Part shown: positions 6,746 to 6,838 of the stretch, piece after piece
Position numbering within the stretch: position 1 is the first letter of the stretch
Layout: each line of letters starts with the position of its first letter
DNA from: an uncultured Erysipelotrichaceae bacterium
GTDB taxonomy: Bacteria > Bacillota_I > Bacilli_A > RF39 > UBA660
Assembly: GCA_902803685.1 (NCBI GenBank)
Contig: CADCQR010000108.1
Location: 1-6,838, forward strand
Direction of reading: 5' to 3'
Length of the DNA: 6,838 nt
The notes under the pieces: generated by a model
What the model was told of the DNA's origin: nothing
Seen by the model: only the letters and a program-made list of their open reading frames with translations
Databases searched by the model: none
Made by a program: the position numbers and the translations under genes

Positions 6746-6838
6746 ATTACATTGGCATTGAAACTTCAAGTATAGCAAAAAACAGTTTTTGGCAATAGAA
6801 CACCGAGAATTTGCTGTAAATCAAATCCAGGATGATAA
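6746..6838. other. Operon-distal 93 bases with no supported gene
   Basis: No start codon with a ribosome binding site, terminator with a T-tract, or RNA gene is visible. A weak AT stem (6776-6781 with 6786-6791) has no following T-run. One + strand frame is open from 6762 to the window end after a TGA at 6759-6761, but has no ATG or Shine-Dalgarno. The last 58 bases are about 34% G+C by hand count, richer than the end of essC. Confidence 0.5.

Noticed and set aside
6775..6793. Possible terminator after esaB/yukD
   Set aside because: The stem is only about six A-T-rich pairs with a possible bulge and has no T-tract after it.

Overview
The window is a type VII secretion locus of the Firmicutes kind (T7SSb/ESS). 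The anchor is a 1511-residue EssC-family ATPase, followed by an overlapping EsaB/YukD ubiquitin-like gene and preceded by a WXG100-type secreted protein and three further small helical proteins. All genes are on the + strand. The host is probably an AT-rich member of the Bacillota (Clostridia, Bacilli or Erysipelotrichia). The reasons are the T7SSb form of EssC (paired N-terminal FHA-like modules, two membrane helices, several C-terminal ATPase domains), strong Shine-Dalgarno sites, a sigma-A-like promoter, and very low G+C (hand-counted 60-base lines range from about 13% to 43%). The genus cannot be told from the sequence.

Layout. Bases 1-91 hold a sigma-A-type promoter and a strong ribosome binding site. 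Bases 92-730 encode a double-length WXG100-like protein of 212 aa, the most G+C-rich gene here and the likely abundant secreted component. Bases 731-807 hold two mutually exclusive inverted repeats, the longer of which would bury the ribosome binding site of the next gene. Bases 808-1897 hold three tightly packed genes for small helical proteins (182, 97 and 79 aa), the first with a textbook W-Y-G hairpin turn. A 65-base spacer with a strong ribosome binding site leads to essC (1963-6498), which starts with TTG. Its last 11 bases overlap esaB/yukD (6488-6745). The final 93 bases contain no supported gene, only an open frame without a start that runs off the window.

How they fit together (partly inference). 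EssC is the membrane-bound hexameric motor that recognises and drives out WXG100-type substrates, and EsaB/YukD is a conserved accessory of the core. The first protein is the likely substrate or co-substrate. The next three look like partner, adaptor or chaperone proteins. EssB/YukC, EssA and EsaA/YueB are absent and should lie outside the window if the system is complete.

Points most worth a second look are the nested hairpins at 732-802, the double-hairpin substrate whose two WXG motifs have decayed in complementary ways, the three unassigned helical proteins, and the loss of Walker residues from all but one EssC ATPase domain.
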